Shown here: piece by piece, positions 44,497 through 52,422 of the stretch
How positions within the stretch are numbered: the stretch's first letter is position 1
Layout: every line of letters begins with the position of its first letter
The notes under the pieces: model-generated
Seen by the model: only the letters and a program-made list of their open reading frames with translations
The model's database searches: none
What the model was told of the DNA's origin: nothing
Program-made: the position numbers and the translations under genes
Assembly: GCF_900591205.1 (NCBI RefSeq)
Contig: NZ_UUPU01000105.1
Coordinates: 1 to 64,000 of the forward strand
DNA length: 64,000 nt
Direction of reading: 5' to 3'
Source: Pseudomonas viridiflava
Lineage (GTDB): Bacteria > Pseudomonadota > Gammaproteobacteria > Pseudomonadales > Pseudomonadaceae

Positions 44497-44590
44497 AGTG
44501 TGGGAGGGGGCTTGCTCCCGATGAGGGTGGGTCAGTCAATACATGTATCGACTGAAACACCGCTATCGGGAGCAAGCCCCCTCCCACATT
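44497..44590. repeat. REPIN-type inverted repeat
   Basis: GTGTGGGAGGGGGCTTGCTC with CCGAT (from 44498) and ATCGGGAGCAAGCCCCCTCC with CACA (to about 44588) are perfect complements around a middle of about 45 bases. It lies between convergent genes. Confidence 0.85.
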
Positions 44591-44605
44591 CGTTCTGCGG
44601 TGTTT

Positions 44606-44863
44606 TTACAAATGGGTGCTGAGCCAGGAAATGACCAGCGCCAGCCCAAGGCAGGCAAACCCGATGCGGTAGGCAACGCGGTGCGCCCGTTCGGTGCGCA
44701 CATCCAGAAACAACATTGGCTGGTCAATCGCGCGGTTTTCGCTTTGTGCGGCCAGCTCGGCCACGGCGCGCTGTTCGCGCAGACGGGTAATAAACAACAG
44801 GGCCGCACCCGGGCAGGCCACCGATAAAGCCACGACATTGATCAATAGTGCGGGCAGCGCCAT
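44606..44863 (-). CDS. small membrane protein of unknown function
   Basis: An 85-residue protein with two hydrophobic segments (about residues 3-25 and 62-82) separated by a charged linker (ITRLREQRAVAELAAQSENRA). The start at 44863 (MALPALLINVVALSV) has GAGG 6 bases upstream; the longer open frame has no such support. It resembles unnamed Pseudomonas membrane proteins; no function can be proposed. Confidence 0.7.
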   Translation of the reverse strand: MALPALLINVVALSVACPGAALLFITRLREQRAVAELAAQSENRAIDQPMLFLDVRTERAHRVAYRIGFACLGLALVISWLSTHL

Positions 44864-44985
44864 CGCAAACCTCGGTAAAACAGTGTTTTGGTATCGGTTC
44901 AGATACAAACCTGAACGATAGTGGCCTCCGGCGCCGCAAACGCTCCCTCCCCCAATGACGGTTAATGTATCCAGTAATTTACGCC

Positions 44986-45003
44986 GTCACCTGAACGTCA
45001 CCT
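44986..45003 (+). promoter_or_regulatory. 11-bp-spaced direct repeat upstream of small gene
   Basis: GTCACCT occurs at 44986-44992 and again at 44997-45003, one helical turn apart. The spacing and GTCA core recall PhoB boxes, but the match to the Pho consensus is only partial. It lies about 45 bp before the gene at 45047. Confidence 0.3.
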
Positions 45004-45046
45004 TAACAAGCCACTCTGTTGGCCTTCGAACGTTCGGGAGCTTGTC

Positions 45047-45256
45047 ATGCTGCACGCGCACAACCAGGATCGGCTGTATCTGATAGCCCCAAGCGATGAG
45101 CAAGAGGCGCTGATCGGCGGCCTGGCGTTTAACGTTCAAGACCGCCACTGGCTGGTGTATTGCGCCCTTGGCGGGCACCAGCATGCGGACTTGCCGGAGG
45201 CCGATCTGTTGACAGGGGTCAGCCTGCTGGACTTCTGTATCGACACGGCGGCATGA
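45047..45256 (+). CDS. conserved small protein of unknown function
   Basis: A 69-residue soluble protein with no signal peptide and three histidines near the middle (GGHQHADLPEADLL). The ATG is preceded by GGGAG at 6 bases, overlapping the 10-bp palindrome CGAACGTTCG (45027-45036). It is followed at once by a bidirectional terminator, so it is monocistronic. Not recognised. Confidence 0.65.
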   Translation: MLHAHNQDRLYLIAPSDEQEALIGGLAFNVQDRHWLVYCALGGHQHADLPEADLLTGVSLLDFCIDTAA

Positions 45257-45267
45257 AACTGAAGACG

Positions 45268-45306
45268 AAAAAAAGCCGGGCTCATCACTGAGCCCGGCGT
45301 TTCTTT
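45268..45306. terminator. bidirectional intrinsic terminator
   Basis: A perfect 10-bp stem GCCGGGCTCA/TGAGCCCGGC (45275-45284 with 45289-45298) with loop TCAC, flanked by seven A on the left and a T-rich run on the right. It serves both the small plus-strand gene and the YajG-type gene. Confidence 0.9.
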
Positions 45307-45322
45307 TAAACAGCGTCAGCGG

Positions 45323-45907
45323 TTATTGCGAGCTGAGCAATGAACCGATGCTTGGGTCTTTGAACAGGCGGGTCAAGGCGTCACTCAGCACGTCGCTGAC
45401 CAGCTTGGTGTTGGTTTCCTGGTTCGGCGACATGCCGAAGCGCTGGTTGAGCGAAGCGCCGTAACGGCCGCTGTAGCGACGGGTGCCGGCGGTGACGTCG
45501 GACTTGAACGTTGCGCCGATGGACGCTTCAGTCACATACAAGCCTTCTTTGGGCGACTGGTATTTCAGCTCGGCCAGGGTGATGGTCAACTGCGGCGCGC
45601 CCGGCGAGTTGGCCGGGGTGAAGCCCAACAGGCGTACGGCAGCTTCGGCCTGGGCCTGCAGCTTGGGCAGCACATCCTGAGCATTTACCGAGACCAGCGC
45701 GGTTTCAGGGTAAAGACCGCCACGGGAACCCAATGTTGGCGACGGACGACCATCCACCACACGCACCGACACCGGCTGGCCATGCCCCACCGGGGCCAAC
45801 TGCGTGGTGATCTTCGGTTCAGGGCTCAGTTGTTGCGGGCTGTTGGCGCAGCCAACCAGGGTCAAGCTGGTCACAGTGATCAAACCGAACAACAGGCGTT
45901 GCAACAT
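45323..45907 (-). CDS. YajG family lipoprotein
   Basis: A 194-residue lipoprotein with a signal peptide ending in LVGC (Cys about 20) and a single YajG domain: VSVRVVDGRPSPTLGSRGG, LGFTPANSPGAPQLTITLAELKY and GASLNQRFGMSPNQETNTKLVSDVLSDALTRLF. It is presumably anchored in the outer membrane; function unknown. The start at 45907 is set by the signal peptide and an AGAGAAGAG site. Confidence 0.9.
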   Translation of the reverse strand: MLQRLLFGLITVTSLTLVGCANSPQQLSPEPKITTQLAPVGHGQPVSVRVVDGRPSPTLGSRGGLYPETALVSVNAQDVLPKLQAQAEAAVRLLGFTPANSPGAPQLTITLAELKYQSPKEGLYVTEASIGATFKSDVTAGTRRYSGRYGASLNQRFGMSPNQETNTKLVSDVLSDALTRLFKDPSIGSLLSSQ

Positions 45908-46101
45908 GCTCTTCTCTCCAGAAATCAGGAACCGACAGGCCGGCAGTATAGCGGGGCGCCCCTGCAGGGAACTAGCCGCAGTTACAACCTGTGACCTGTT
46001 GCCCGGACAGCCGTTCGATGTAACCCAGATGTCACAGCCGTTACATGGGCTCGTCATCCCGGGCAGGCATGCTTGGTTCCAATTTCAGGAGGTTGATCGC
46101 C

Positions 46102-46335
46102 ATGCATTTTCTCTGGTCGCTGTTTACGCGCAAGCCCGCCCTTCGCCAGTTTGCCTTGCTGGATGCGCAAGGTCGCTGCCAGGCATTCAAAGAGTGCTGC
46201 CAGCCTCCGGTCGGCGAAGGCTGGGTGGAAATCGAAGAAATTCGCCTGAGCTGGATGCACCGCCCGCTGCCGGCCAGTGCGCGGGTAAGCCCACGCCCGG
46301 TGCGGTCGCTGCGCCCCCAGCCGTTGGCCGCCTGA
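46102..46335 (+). CDS. conserved small hypothetical protein
   Basis: A 77-residue basic protein (MHFLWSLFTRKPALRQFALLDAQGRC and on) with two cysteines in KECCQPP and a proline/arginine-rich tail. AGGAGG lies 9 bases before the ATG, a strong ribosome-binding site that supports translation. Not recognised; it resembles unnamed Pseudomonas proteins. Confidence 0.7.
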   Translation: MHFLWSLFTRKPALRQFALLDAQGRCQAFKECCQPPVGEGWVEIEEIRLSWMHRPLPASARVSPRPVRSLRPQPLAA

Positions 46336-46388
46336 CCGAACACCTAATAAAAGTCATAAAACACGCCCATTTCCTTGGCGTTCTTCGC

Positions 46389-46394
46389 TACAAT
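46389..46394 (+). promoter_or_regulatory. putative -10 element of the mqo upstream RNA
   Basis: TACAAT at 46389-46394 followed by a pyrimidine run predicts a start near 46401. No good -35 hexamer is seen at normal spacing, so an activator may be needed. Confidence 0.35.
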
Positions 46395-46400
46395 CTCCCC

Positions 46401-46657
46401 CCGATTATAAGGACGTCTCCTGATCGGGCCTCGCAGCATCGTTAATGCCTCGGTATTAACCCCCAAATCGCCCACAGAGAGCCGCCCACACAGATCGAGT
46501 GAAGCTGGCGAGCTTGCTGTTTTCTTTGCAAACCACCCCTCTTTACCGAATCTGCCAGAGCTGCCATTGCGCTCGGCCACTTGAGTTGTTCGCCTGTTTT
46601 GCCGCGTGTCGGTAAAGGTTTGCGGGCCAGGTGCCAGGCTGGGGCAGCCCTTTTTTG
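46401..46657 (+). ncRNA. structured RNA with terminator upstream of mqo
   Basis: No protein-like frame. Read as RNA it contains an 8-bp hairpin with a CUCG loop (GTTAATGC/GTATTAAC, 46441-46460), a long-range pairing of GCAAACC and CTTTACCG (46528-46534, 46541-46548) with CGGTAAAGGTTTGC (46610-46623), and an intrinsic terminator at 46637-46656. It may be a separate small RNA or an attenuating leader of mqo. Not recognised as a named family. Confidence 0.4.
46637..46656 (+). terminator. intrinsic terminator in the mqo upstream region
   Basis: GGCTG-GGG-CAGCC (46637-46649) followed by C and six T, about 400 bp before mqo. The stem is short but all G/C apart from one pair. Confidence 0.65.
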
Positions 46658-46679
46658 AGGTTCACGTCTTCAAAAGAGC

Positions 46680-46699
46680 GTGAAAAAACGGGTTTTCAC
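46680..46699. promoter_or_regulatory. inverted repeat GTGAAAA-N6-TTTTCAC
   Basis: A 7-bp perfect inverted repeat (46680-46686 with 46693-46699) just past the terminator. Its symmetry and size resemble a dimeric repressor operator. No particular regulator is indicated. Confidence 0.35.
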
Positions 46700-46834
46700 A
46701 ACTTCACAAGAGTGTGGCGAGCAAATGAATAGTTTGGCGTTTGTACAAGCACCATCAGCGTCTGGAACAGCCCAACCACACAGGACCGAGCACGCCTCAA
46801 AAACCGGAGCTTGAGCCTGTCCGCTACGGATTGG

Positions 46835-46863
46835 TTGCACGAATCGCACGCTTTGACCATAAG
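46835..46863 (+). promoter_or_regulatory. putative proximal mqo promoter
   Basis: TTGCAC (46835-46840) and CATAAG (46858-46863) are separated by 17 bp and would start transcription about 190 bp before mqo. The hexamer matches are moderate. Confidence 0.3.
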
Positions 46864-47060
46864 TCGAATTGCCACAGGCGCCCATGAATGCGTTCATAGG
46901 CAGATTAGCCCGGCAGGAAGCGTGTGCTGAAGTTGCAAAGAATTGCGAAACGGACATGGCGATCCTGGCCATGGGTAATCTGGGGCAACACGTGAACCGC
47001 CCCGTCACTCCTGGCAGCCATGCCGTCAATTTGGTGCTGCAGATTTTGGAGACGCGTTAA

Positions 47061-48569
47061 ATGGCGCATAACGAAGCAGTCGACGTAGTACTGGTAGGGG
47101 CCGGCATCATGAGTGCCACCCTGGCCGTATTGCTCAAAGAGCTCGACCCCGGCCTCAAGCTGGAAGTCGTTGAGCTGATGGATTCGGGTGCCGCGGAAAG
47201 TTCCAACCCGTGGAACAACGCCGGCACCGGCCACGCCGGGCTGTGTGAGCTGAACTACACGCCCCAGGCCGCCGATGGCTCCATCGACATCAAGAAAGCC
47301 GTGCACATCAACACCCAATTCGAGGTGTCGAAGCAGTTCTGGGCGTACCTGACCAAAAAGGGCACCTTTGGCTCGTCCAAGTCCTTTATCAGCCCAGTGC
47401 CGCACCTGAGCTTCGTGCAGGGCGAAAAAGGCGTGGACTTCCTCAAGAAGCGCTTTGAATCCCTCAGCCGGCACCATGCGTTTTCGGACATGCATTACAC
47501 CGAAGACCGCAATGAGATGGCCGAGTGGATGCCGCTGATGATGCCGGGCCGCCCGCTCGACGAAAAAATCGCCGCCACCCGCGTGATGAACGGCACGGAC
47601 GTCAACTTCGGTGCGCTGACCAACCAGTTGCTCAGCCACCTGACCAGCTCGCCGGACGCCCAGGTCAAGTACAGCAAGCGCGTCACCGGCCTCAAGCGCA
47701 ACGGCGCCGGCTGGACCGTAAGCATCAAGGACGTCAACAGCGGCAATAGCCGCGAGGTGGACGCCAAGTTCGTGTTCCTCGGTGCCGGTGGCGCGGCCCT
47801 GCCGCTGCTGCAAGCCTCGGGCATCGAAGAAAGCAAAGGCTTCGGCGGCTTCCCGGTCAGTGGCCAATGGCTGCGTTGCGACAACCCGGAAGTGGTCAAG
47901 CACCACCAGGCCAAGGTCTACAGCCAGGCCGCCGTGGGTTCGCCACCGATGTCCGTGCCGCACCTGGACACCCGCGTGGTGGATGGCAAGAAGTCCCTGC
48001 TGTTCGGGCCATACGCCGGTTTCACCACCAAGTTCCTCAAGCACGGCTCGTTCCTCGACTTGCCGCTGTCGATTCGCGCCGGCAACATCGGCCCGATGCT
48101 GGCCGTAGCCCGCGACAACATGGACCTGACCAAGTACCTGGTCAGCGAAGTGCGCCAATCCATGGAACAGCGCCTGGAATCCCTGCGCCGTTTCTACCCC
48201 GAGGCGAAAGCCGAAGACTGGCGCCTGGAAGTGGCCGGCCAACGGGTGCAGATCATCAAGAAAGACCCGAAAAAAGGCGGCGTGCTGCAATTCGGCACCG
48301 AGCTGGTCGCGGCCAAAGATGGCTCACTCGCGGCCTTGTTGGGCGCGTCCCCAGGAGCTTCGGTGACCGTGTCGATCATGCTGGAGCTGATCGAGCGCTG
48401 CTTCCCGCAGAAGGCTGCCGGTGAGTGGGCGACCAAGCTGCACGAGATCTTCCCGGCGCGGGAGAAGGTCCTGGAGACCGATGCCGAGCTGTATCGCAAG
48501 ATCAACACGCAGAACAACATCAGCCTGGAACTGGTTGAGCAAAGCAACGAGGCCGAGAGCTACGCTTAA
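47061..48569 (+). CDS. mqo: malate:quinone oxidoreductase
   Basis: Membrane-associated FAD enzyme that oxidises malate to oxaloacetate and passes electrons to quinone. The 502-residue protein has the N-terminal FAD motif [20 protein letters not shown], the family motif [23 protein letters not shown] and the C-terminal [24 protein letters not shown]. Pseudomonas relies on Mqo rather than NAD-malate dehydrogenase. A GGAG site lies 9 bases before the ATG. Transcription is likely controlled through the long upstream region. Confidence 0.97.
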   Translation: MAHNEAVDVVLVGAGIMSATLAVLLKELDPGLKLEVVELMDSGAAESSNPWNNAGTGHAGLCELNYTPQAADGSIDIKKAVHINTQFEVSKQFWAYLTKKGTFGSSKSFISPVPHLSFVQGEKGVDFLKKRFESLSRHHAFSDMHYTEDRNEMAEWMPLMMPGRPLDEKIAATRVMNGTDVNFGALTNQLLSHLTSSPDAQVKYSKRVTGLKRNGAGWTVSIKDVNSGNSREVDAKFVFLGAGGAALPLLQASGIEESKGFGGFPVSGQWLRCDNPEVVKHHQAKVYSQAAVGSPPMSVPHLDTRVVDGKKSLLFGPYAGFTTKFLKHGSFLDLPLSIRAGNIGPMLAVARDNMDLTKYLVSEVRQSMEQRLESLRRFYPEAKAEDWRLEVAGQRVQIIKKDPKKGGVLQFGTELVAAKDGSLAALLGASPGASVTVSIMLELIERCFPQKAAGEWATKLHEIFPAREKVLETDAELYRKINTQNNISLELVEQSNEAESYA

Positions 48570-48580
48570 GGTCCGGTCAT

Positions 48581-48610
48581 AAAAAACGCCCCGAACGGGG
48601 CGTTTTTTTT
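48581..48610. terminator. bidirectional intrinsic terminator after mqo
   Basis: AAAAAACGCCCC-GAAC-GGGGCGTTTTTT, a perfect inverted repeat with a tetraloop and T-runs on both strands, between the convergent mqo and the gene at 48622. Confidence 0.92.
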
Positions 48611-48621
48611 ATCTCGGATCA

Positions 48622-48909
48622 TCAGCCTCGAGCGTTTTCGATCAACACGATGTACTCGTCCGCGTTGCGCTGGTCCTTGATCAAGTCCACGAAGGTCTGG
48701 CCATGCTCATCCTTGCCATCAAGATCCAGACCGGCTTCCTTGAAGAAACCCAGGAACCGCTCGAAGTCGTCGATACGCAGGCCACGGTAGGCTTTGATCA
48801 GTTTGTGCAGGGAGGGTGAAGTTGTGTCAACCGGCTCGAAGTCCAGGAACAACTTGATCTGATCGTCGCCGATCTCGTCACCAATCACCTGTTTCTTATC
48901 TTTACGCAT
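48622..48909 (-). CDS. conserved hypothetical protein (PA4642-like)
   Basis: A 95-residue acidic cytoplasmic protein (MRKDKKQVIGDEIGDDQIKLFLDFEP and on) that appears mainly helical. It sits between mqo and the hpt-upp-uraA genes, as does a gene of unknown function in P. aeruginosa. The start at 48909 is chosen because codons further upstream run into a REP element. Function unknown. Confidence 0.8.
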   Translation of the reverse strand: MRKDKKQVIGDEIGDDQIKLFLDFEPVDTTSPSLHKLIKAYRGLRIDDFERFLGFFKEAGLDLDGKDEHGQTFVDLIKDQRNADEYIVLIENARG

Positions 48910-48991
48910 TACCGACTCCAGCCTGCAGACATTTACACGGGACTGGAAGTCTACCTGCCGGACACCACCTTCGAAAACAACCAAACACTCC

Positions 48992-49083
48992 TGTGGGAGC
49001 TGGCTTGCCTGCGATAGCGGTGTGTCTGCGCAATAGTGTTCCACTGACAGACCGCTATCGCAGGCAAGCCAGCTCCCACATTG
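48992..49083. repeat. REPIN-type inverted repeat
   Basis: TGTGGGAGCTGGCTTGCCTG with CGATAGCGGT (48992-49021) and ACCGCTATCGCAGGCAAGCC with AGCTCCCACA (49051-49080) are perfect complements around about 30 bases. This is the GAGCTGGCTTGCCTGCGATAG flavour. Confidence 0.88.
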
Positions 49084-49117
49084 ATTGGGTTTACATAGGG
49101 AAACCCGTGTCGACTGG

Positions 49118-49603
49118 TTACTTGGAACGCACGGCCCCGGTGTGCAGATCCGCCCAGATATGCCCGTTGGCATAACTGAGGAACTGCACATACACCGTGT
49201 CATTACGCAACAGGTCGACGATCACGCGATATTGAACCACAGGATAGGACAGCGTCAGTGTCTTGGTCTTTTCATCGAACACCGGTTTTTTCAGGCTTTT
49301 GCTTTCGGCGTCAAAATTGAGCACCACTTGGGCAATGGTCGCGCCTTTGTTCAGGGACTTGCCCTTGAGGCGGATCATCAACGGCGAGGTCACCGGGATC
49401 GGCTGCTGGTTGGATTGGCGCTGGTTACCCACCACCACCGCGTATTCGGTGACTTGCAGCAGTTGCTGCTGGTCCGGGGTTTCGGCGCGAAGGGTCAGGT
49501 CGTCCGAGGGCAGGAACTGGCTGTGCATCGGTGCAGGGGCCGCAGCCAGGGGCAAACTGAAAATCAGCGCCAGGGCGGCGCAAGTGCGAGTCAACAGGCT
49601 CAT
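49118..49603 (-). CDS. secreted protein of unknown function
   Basis: A 161-residue protein with a signal peptide (about residues 1-21, ending LPLAAA) and a small beta-rich mature part (TEYAVVVGNQRQSNQQPIPVTSPL, LSYPVVQYRVIVDLLRNDTVYVQFL). CTGGAG lies 7 bases before the ATG at 49603. It ends 35 bp past a REP element and starts 61 bp after hpt, possibly in one transcript with it. Not recognised. Confidence 0.75.
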   Translation of the reverse strand: MSLLTRTCAALALIFSLPLAAAPAPMHSQFLPSDDLTLRAETPDQQQLLQVTEYAVVVGNQRQSNQQPIPVTSPLMIRLKGKSLNKGATIAQVVLNFDAESKSLKKPVFDEKTKTLTLSYPVVQYRVIVDLLRNDTVYVQFLSYANGHIWADLHTGAVRSK

Positions 49604-49664
49604 GAACAGCTCCAGACGCAGGGGCCAGGCACGATAGCATGACAACCCTGCGCCTGAATCCTGC

Positions 49665-50222
49665 TTACATCCCTTTAACGGCGAAGATGCCATTGGCATT
49701 ACGCCAGTAGCCTTTGTAATCCATGCCGTAACCGAAAATGTAGCGGTCGATGCACGGCAGGCCGACGTAATCGGCTTTCAGGTCCGGACGGGCCTTGCGG
49801 TCGTGGTCTTTGTCGATCAGCACGGCGGTGTGCACTTTGCGTGCGCCGGCGTGTTTGCAGAAGTCGATAATCGCGCCCAGGGTGTGACCTTCATCGAGGA
49901 TGTCGTCGATGATCAGCACATCGCGGTCGATGAACGAGACTTCCGGCTTGGCTTTCCAGAACAGATCACCGCCGCTGGTTTCGTTGCGATAACGGGTGGC
50001 GTGCAGGTAGGAGGCTTCCAGCGGGAACTGCAGATGGGTGAGCAATTTGCCGGCGAAAATCAGGCCACCATTCATCACACAGAAGACTACCGGGTTGGTC
50101 TCGGCCATTTCACGGGTGATGTGAGCGCCGACCTTCGCGATCGCCTCTTCGACTTGCGCTTCGGTGTACAGGCAGTCAGCCTCGCGCATGATTTGACGGA
50201 TATGCTCGAGATCAGCGGACAT
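49665..50222 (-). CDS. hpt: hypoxanthine-guanine phosphoribosyltransferase
   Basis: Purine-salvage enzyme converting hypoxanthine or guanine plus PRPP to IMP or GMP. The 185-residue protein has the type I phosphoribosyltransferase PRPP motif VLIIDDILDEGHTL (about 104-117), NGGLIFAGKLL and the C-terminal DRYIFGYGMDYKGYWRN segment. ATG at 50222 follows a TTGGAG site at 6 bases. It is divergent from upp. Confidence 0.95.
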   Translation of the reverse strand: MSADLEHIRQIMREADCLYTEAQVEEAIAKVGAHITREMAETNPVVFCVMNGGLIFAGKLLTHLQFPLEASYLHATRYRNETSGGDLFWKAKPEVSFIDRDVLIIDDILDEGHTLGAIIDFCKHAGARKVHTAVLIDKDHDRKARPDLKADYVGLPCIDRYIFGYGMDYKGYWRNANGIFAVKGM

Positions 50223-50385
50223 GGCGCTCTCCAAGGGGTGCTGTGGCAAGAAAAGCGGGCAAAGGTACGCATGTGAGGCGCAACGATCAAGCCTTAATGG
50301 ACTAACGTACTAGATGTCTATAGGACAACACCCTCGGATAGATTAATCTAGGCCGGTTTTTTTGCCCGCCGCCGGAGCCTTTCCC

Positions 50386-51024
50386 ATGCCCACTCGCGAG
50401 ATCCGCCACCCGCTGATCCGACACAAACTCGGCCTTATGCGCCGCGCCGACATCAGCACGAAGAATTTCCGTGAGCTTGCTCAGGAAGTCGGAGCGCTGC
50501 TCACTTACGAAGCCACCAAGGATCTGCCCCTGGAAAACTACGAGATCCCCGGTTGGGCCGGTCCCGTGCAGGTGGAGAAAATTGCCGGCAAGAAAATCAC
50601 CGTAGTGCCGATCCTGCGTGCCGGCATCGGCATGCTCGAAGGCGTGCTCAGCCTGATCCCGGGCGCCAAAGTCAGCGCCGTCGGCGTGGCCCGCAATGAA
50701 GAAACGTTGCAGGCGCACACCTACCTGGAAAAACTCGTCCCGGAAATCAACGAACGCCTGGCCATGATCATCGACCCGATGCTCGCCACCGGCAGTTCCA
50801 TGGTTGCCACCATCGACCTGCTGAAAAAAGCCGGTTGCAAGGACATCCGCGCCATGGTGCTGGTCGCCGCTCCCGAAGGCATCGCCGCCGTCGAGAAGGC
50901 CCACCCGGATGTGCAGATTTATACCGCATCCATTGATGAGCGCCTGAACGAACACGGCTACATCATCCCTGGCCTGGGCGATGCCGGTGACAAGATCTTC
51001 GGCACCAAGCAGAAGGACGCGTGA
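50386..51024 (+). CDS. upp: uracil phosphoribosyltransferase
   Basis: Pyrimidine-salvage enzyme forming UMP from uracil and PRPP. The 212-residue protein has the N-terminal [15 protein letters not shown], the PRPP-binding [15 protein letters not shown] (about 132-146) and the C-terminal [17 protein letters not shown] uracil-binding segment. A GGAG site precedes the ATG at 50386. The uracil permease gene follows with only 2 bp between the stop and the likely start. Confidence 0.97.
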   Translation: MPTREIRHPLIRHKLGLMRRADISTKNFRELAQEVGALLTYEATKDLPLENYEIPGWAGPVQVEKIAGKKITVVPILRAGIGMLEGVLSLIPGAKVSAVGVARNEETLQAHTYLEKLVPEINERLAMIIDPMLATGSSMVATIDLLKKAGCKDIRAMVLVAAPEGIAAVEKAHPDVQIYTASIDERLNEHGYIIPGLGDAGDKIFGTKQKDA

Positions 51025-51026
51025 GC

Positions 51027-52301
51027 ATGCAGGACGAATTCAACGACCCGCTTTGGCGCCAGATCCTATCTGGCGCACAGATGCTCTTCGTAGCATTTGG
51101 CGCGCTGGTGTTGATGCCACTGATCACAGGTCTTGATCCAAACGTTGCACTGTTTACCGCGGGCCTGGGCACGTTGCTGTTCCAGCTGGTCACCGGGCGG
51201 CAGGTGCCGGTGTTCCTGGCGTCGAGCTTTGCCTTTATCACCCCGATCATTCTCGCCAAGCAGCAGTTCGGCCTGGCGGCGACCATGGGTGGGGTGATGG
51301 CGGCCGGTTTCGTTTACACCTTCCTCGGCGCTGCAGTGAAGATCAAAGGCACCGGGTTTATCGACCGGCTGCTGCCGCCCGTGGTGATCGGGCCGGTGAT
51401 TATTTCCATCGGCCTGGCCATGGCGCCGATTGCCGCCAACATGGCAATGGGCAAGTCCGGCGACGGTGCCGAACTGATCCCCTACAAGACAGCCATGCTG
51501 ATCTCGATGCCGGCGCTGCTGACCACGCTGATCGTGGCGGTGTTCGGCAAGGGCATTTTCCGTCTGGTGCCGATCATCTCGGGCGTGCTGGTGGGCTTTG
51601 CCATGGCGTTCTACTTTGGCGTGGTCGACACGGCGAAGATCGCCGCCGCACCGTGGTTCGCTCTGCCCCACTTTACCGCGCCGGAGTTCAACTGGCAGGC
51701 GATCCTGTTTATCGTCCCGGTGGCCCTGGCCCCGGCGATCGAACATATCGGCGGTGTGATTGCGGTGGGCAGCGTGACCGGTCGCGACTACCTGAAGAAG
51801 CCCGGCCTGCACCGCACCCTGCTGGGTGACGGGATCGCCACCACGGCTGCCGGCCTGTTTGGCGGCCCACCGAACACCACCTACGCCGAAGTGACGGGCG
51901 CGGTGATGCTTACCAAGAACTACAACCCGAAAATCATGACCTGGGCGGCAGTGTTTGCCATCAGCCTGGCGTTTATCGGTAAGTTCGGCGCCCTGCTGCA
52001 AAGCATCCCGGTGCCGGTGATGGGCGGGATTCTGTGCCTGCTGTTCGGCTCGATTGCGGCTGTAGGCATGAACACGCTGATCCGCCACAAGATCGACCTG
52101 GGTGAGGCGCGCAATCTGGTGATTGTGTCGGTGACCCTGGTGTTTGGGATTGGCGGCGTGCTGGTGGGGACCGGCAACGGCCCGGATGATTTCGGCCTGA
52201 AGGGCATCGCCCTGTGTGCGGTGGTAGCGATTGGTTTGAACCTGTTGCTGCCGGGCAATGATGGCTGGAAGAACAAGAAGCCGGATGAGCCGTTGCTTTA
52301 A
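51027..52301 (+). CDS. uraA: uracil:proton symporter (NCS2 family)
   Basis: A 424-residue inner-membrane nucleobase transporter with about 14 hydrophobic segments. The NCS2 motif EHIGGVIAVGSVTGRDY (about 244-260), with the substrate-coordinating Glu, and GGPPNTTYAEVTGAVMLTKNY are present. Together with upp this takes up uracil and converts it to UMP. AAGGA lies 9 bases before the ATG at 51027; the GTG at 51021 is too close to that site. Confidence 0.95.
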   Translation: MQDEFNDPLWRQILSGAQMLFVAFGALVLMPLITGLDPNVALFTAGLGTLLFQLVTGRQVPVFLASSFAFITPIILAKQQFGLAATMGGVMAAGFVYTFLGAAVKIKGTGFIDRLLPPVVIGPVIISIGLAMAPIAANMAMGKSGDGAELIPYKTAMLISMPALLTTLIVAVFGKGIFRLVPIISGVLVGFAMAFYFGVVDTAKIAAAPWFALPHFTAPEFNWQAILFIVPVALAPAIEHIGGVIAVGSVTGRDYLKKPGLHRTLLGDGIATTAAGLFGGPPNTTYAEVTGAVMLTKNYNPKIMTWAAVFAISLAFIGKFGALLQSIPVPVMGGILCLLFGSIAAVGMNTLIRHKIDLGEARNLVIVSVTLVFGIGGVLVGTGNGPDDFGLKGIALCAVVAIGLNLLLPGNDGWKNKKPDEPLL

Positions 52302-52328
52302 GGCTACTGTTTTTCGGTGTTGCTGATG

Positions 52329-52404
52329 ACCTCATCGCGGGCAAGCCCGGCTCCCACATTGGAATGTATTTCCCTGTGGGAGCCGGGCTTGCCCGCGATG
52401 AGGC
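52329..52404. repeat. REPIN-type inverted repeat
   Basis: CCTCATCGCGGGCAAGCCCG with GCTCCCACA (52330-52358) is a perfect complement of TGTGGGAGCCGGGCTTGCCC with GCGATGAGG (52375-52403), around 16 bases. It lies between the convergent uraA and hisC genes. Confidence 0.9.
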
Positions 52405-52422
52405 CGGTTCAGTCAATCAAGA

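Noticed and set aside
46670-47029. 119-codon minus-strand frame in the mqo upstream region
   Set aside because: No ribosome-binding site, no recognisable protein features, and it crosses the inverted repeat and promoter-like sequences.
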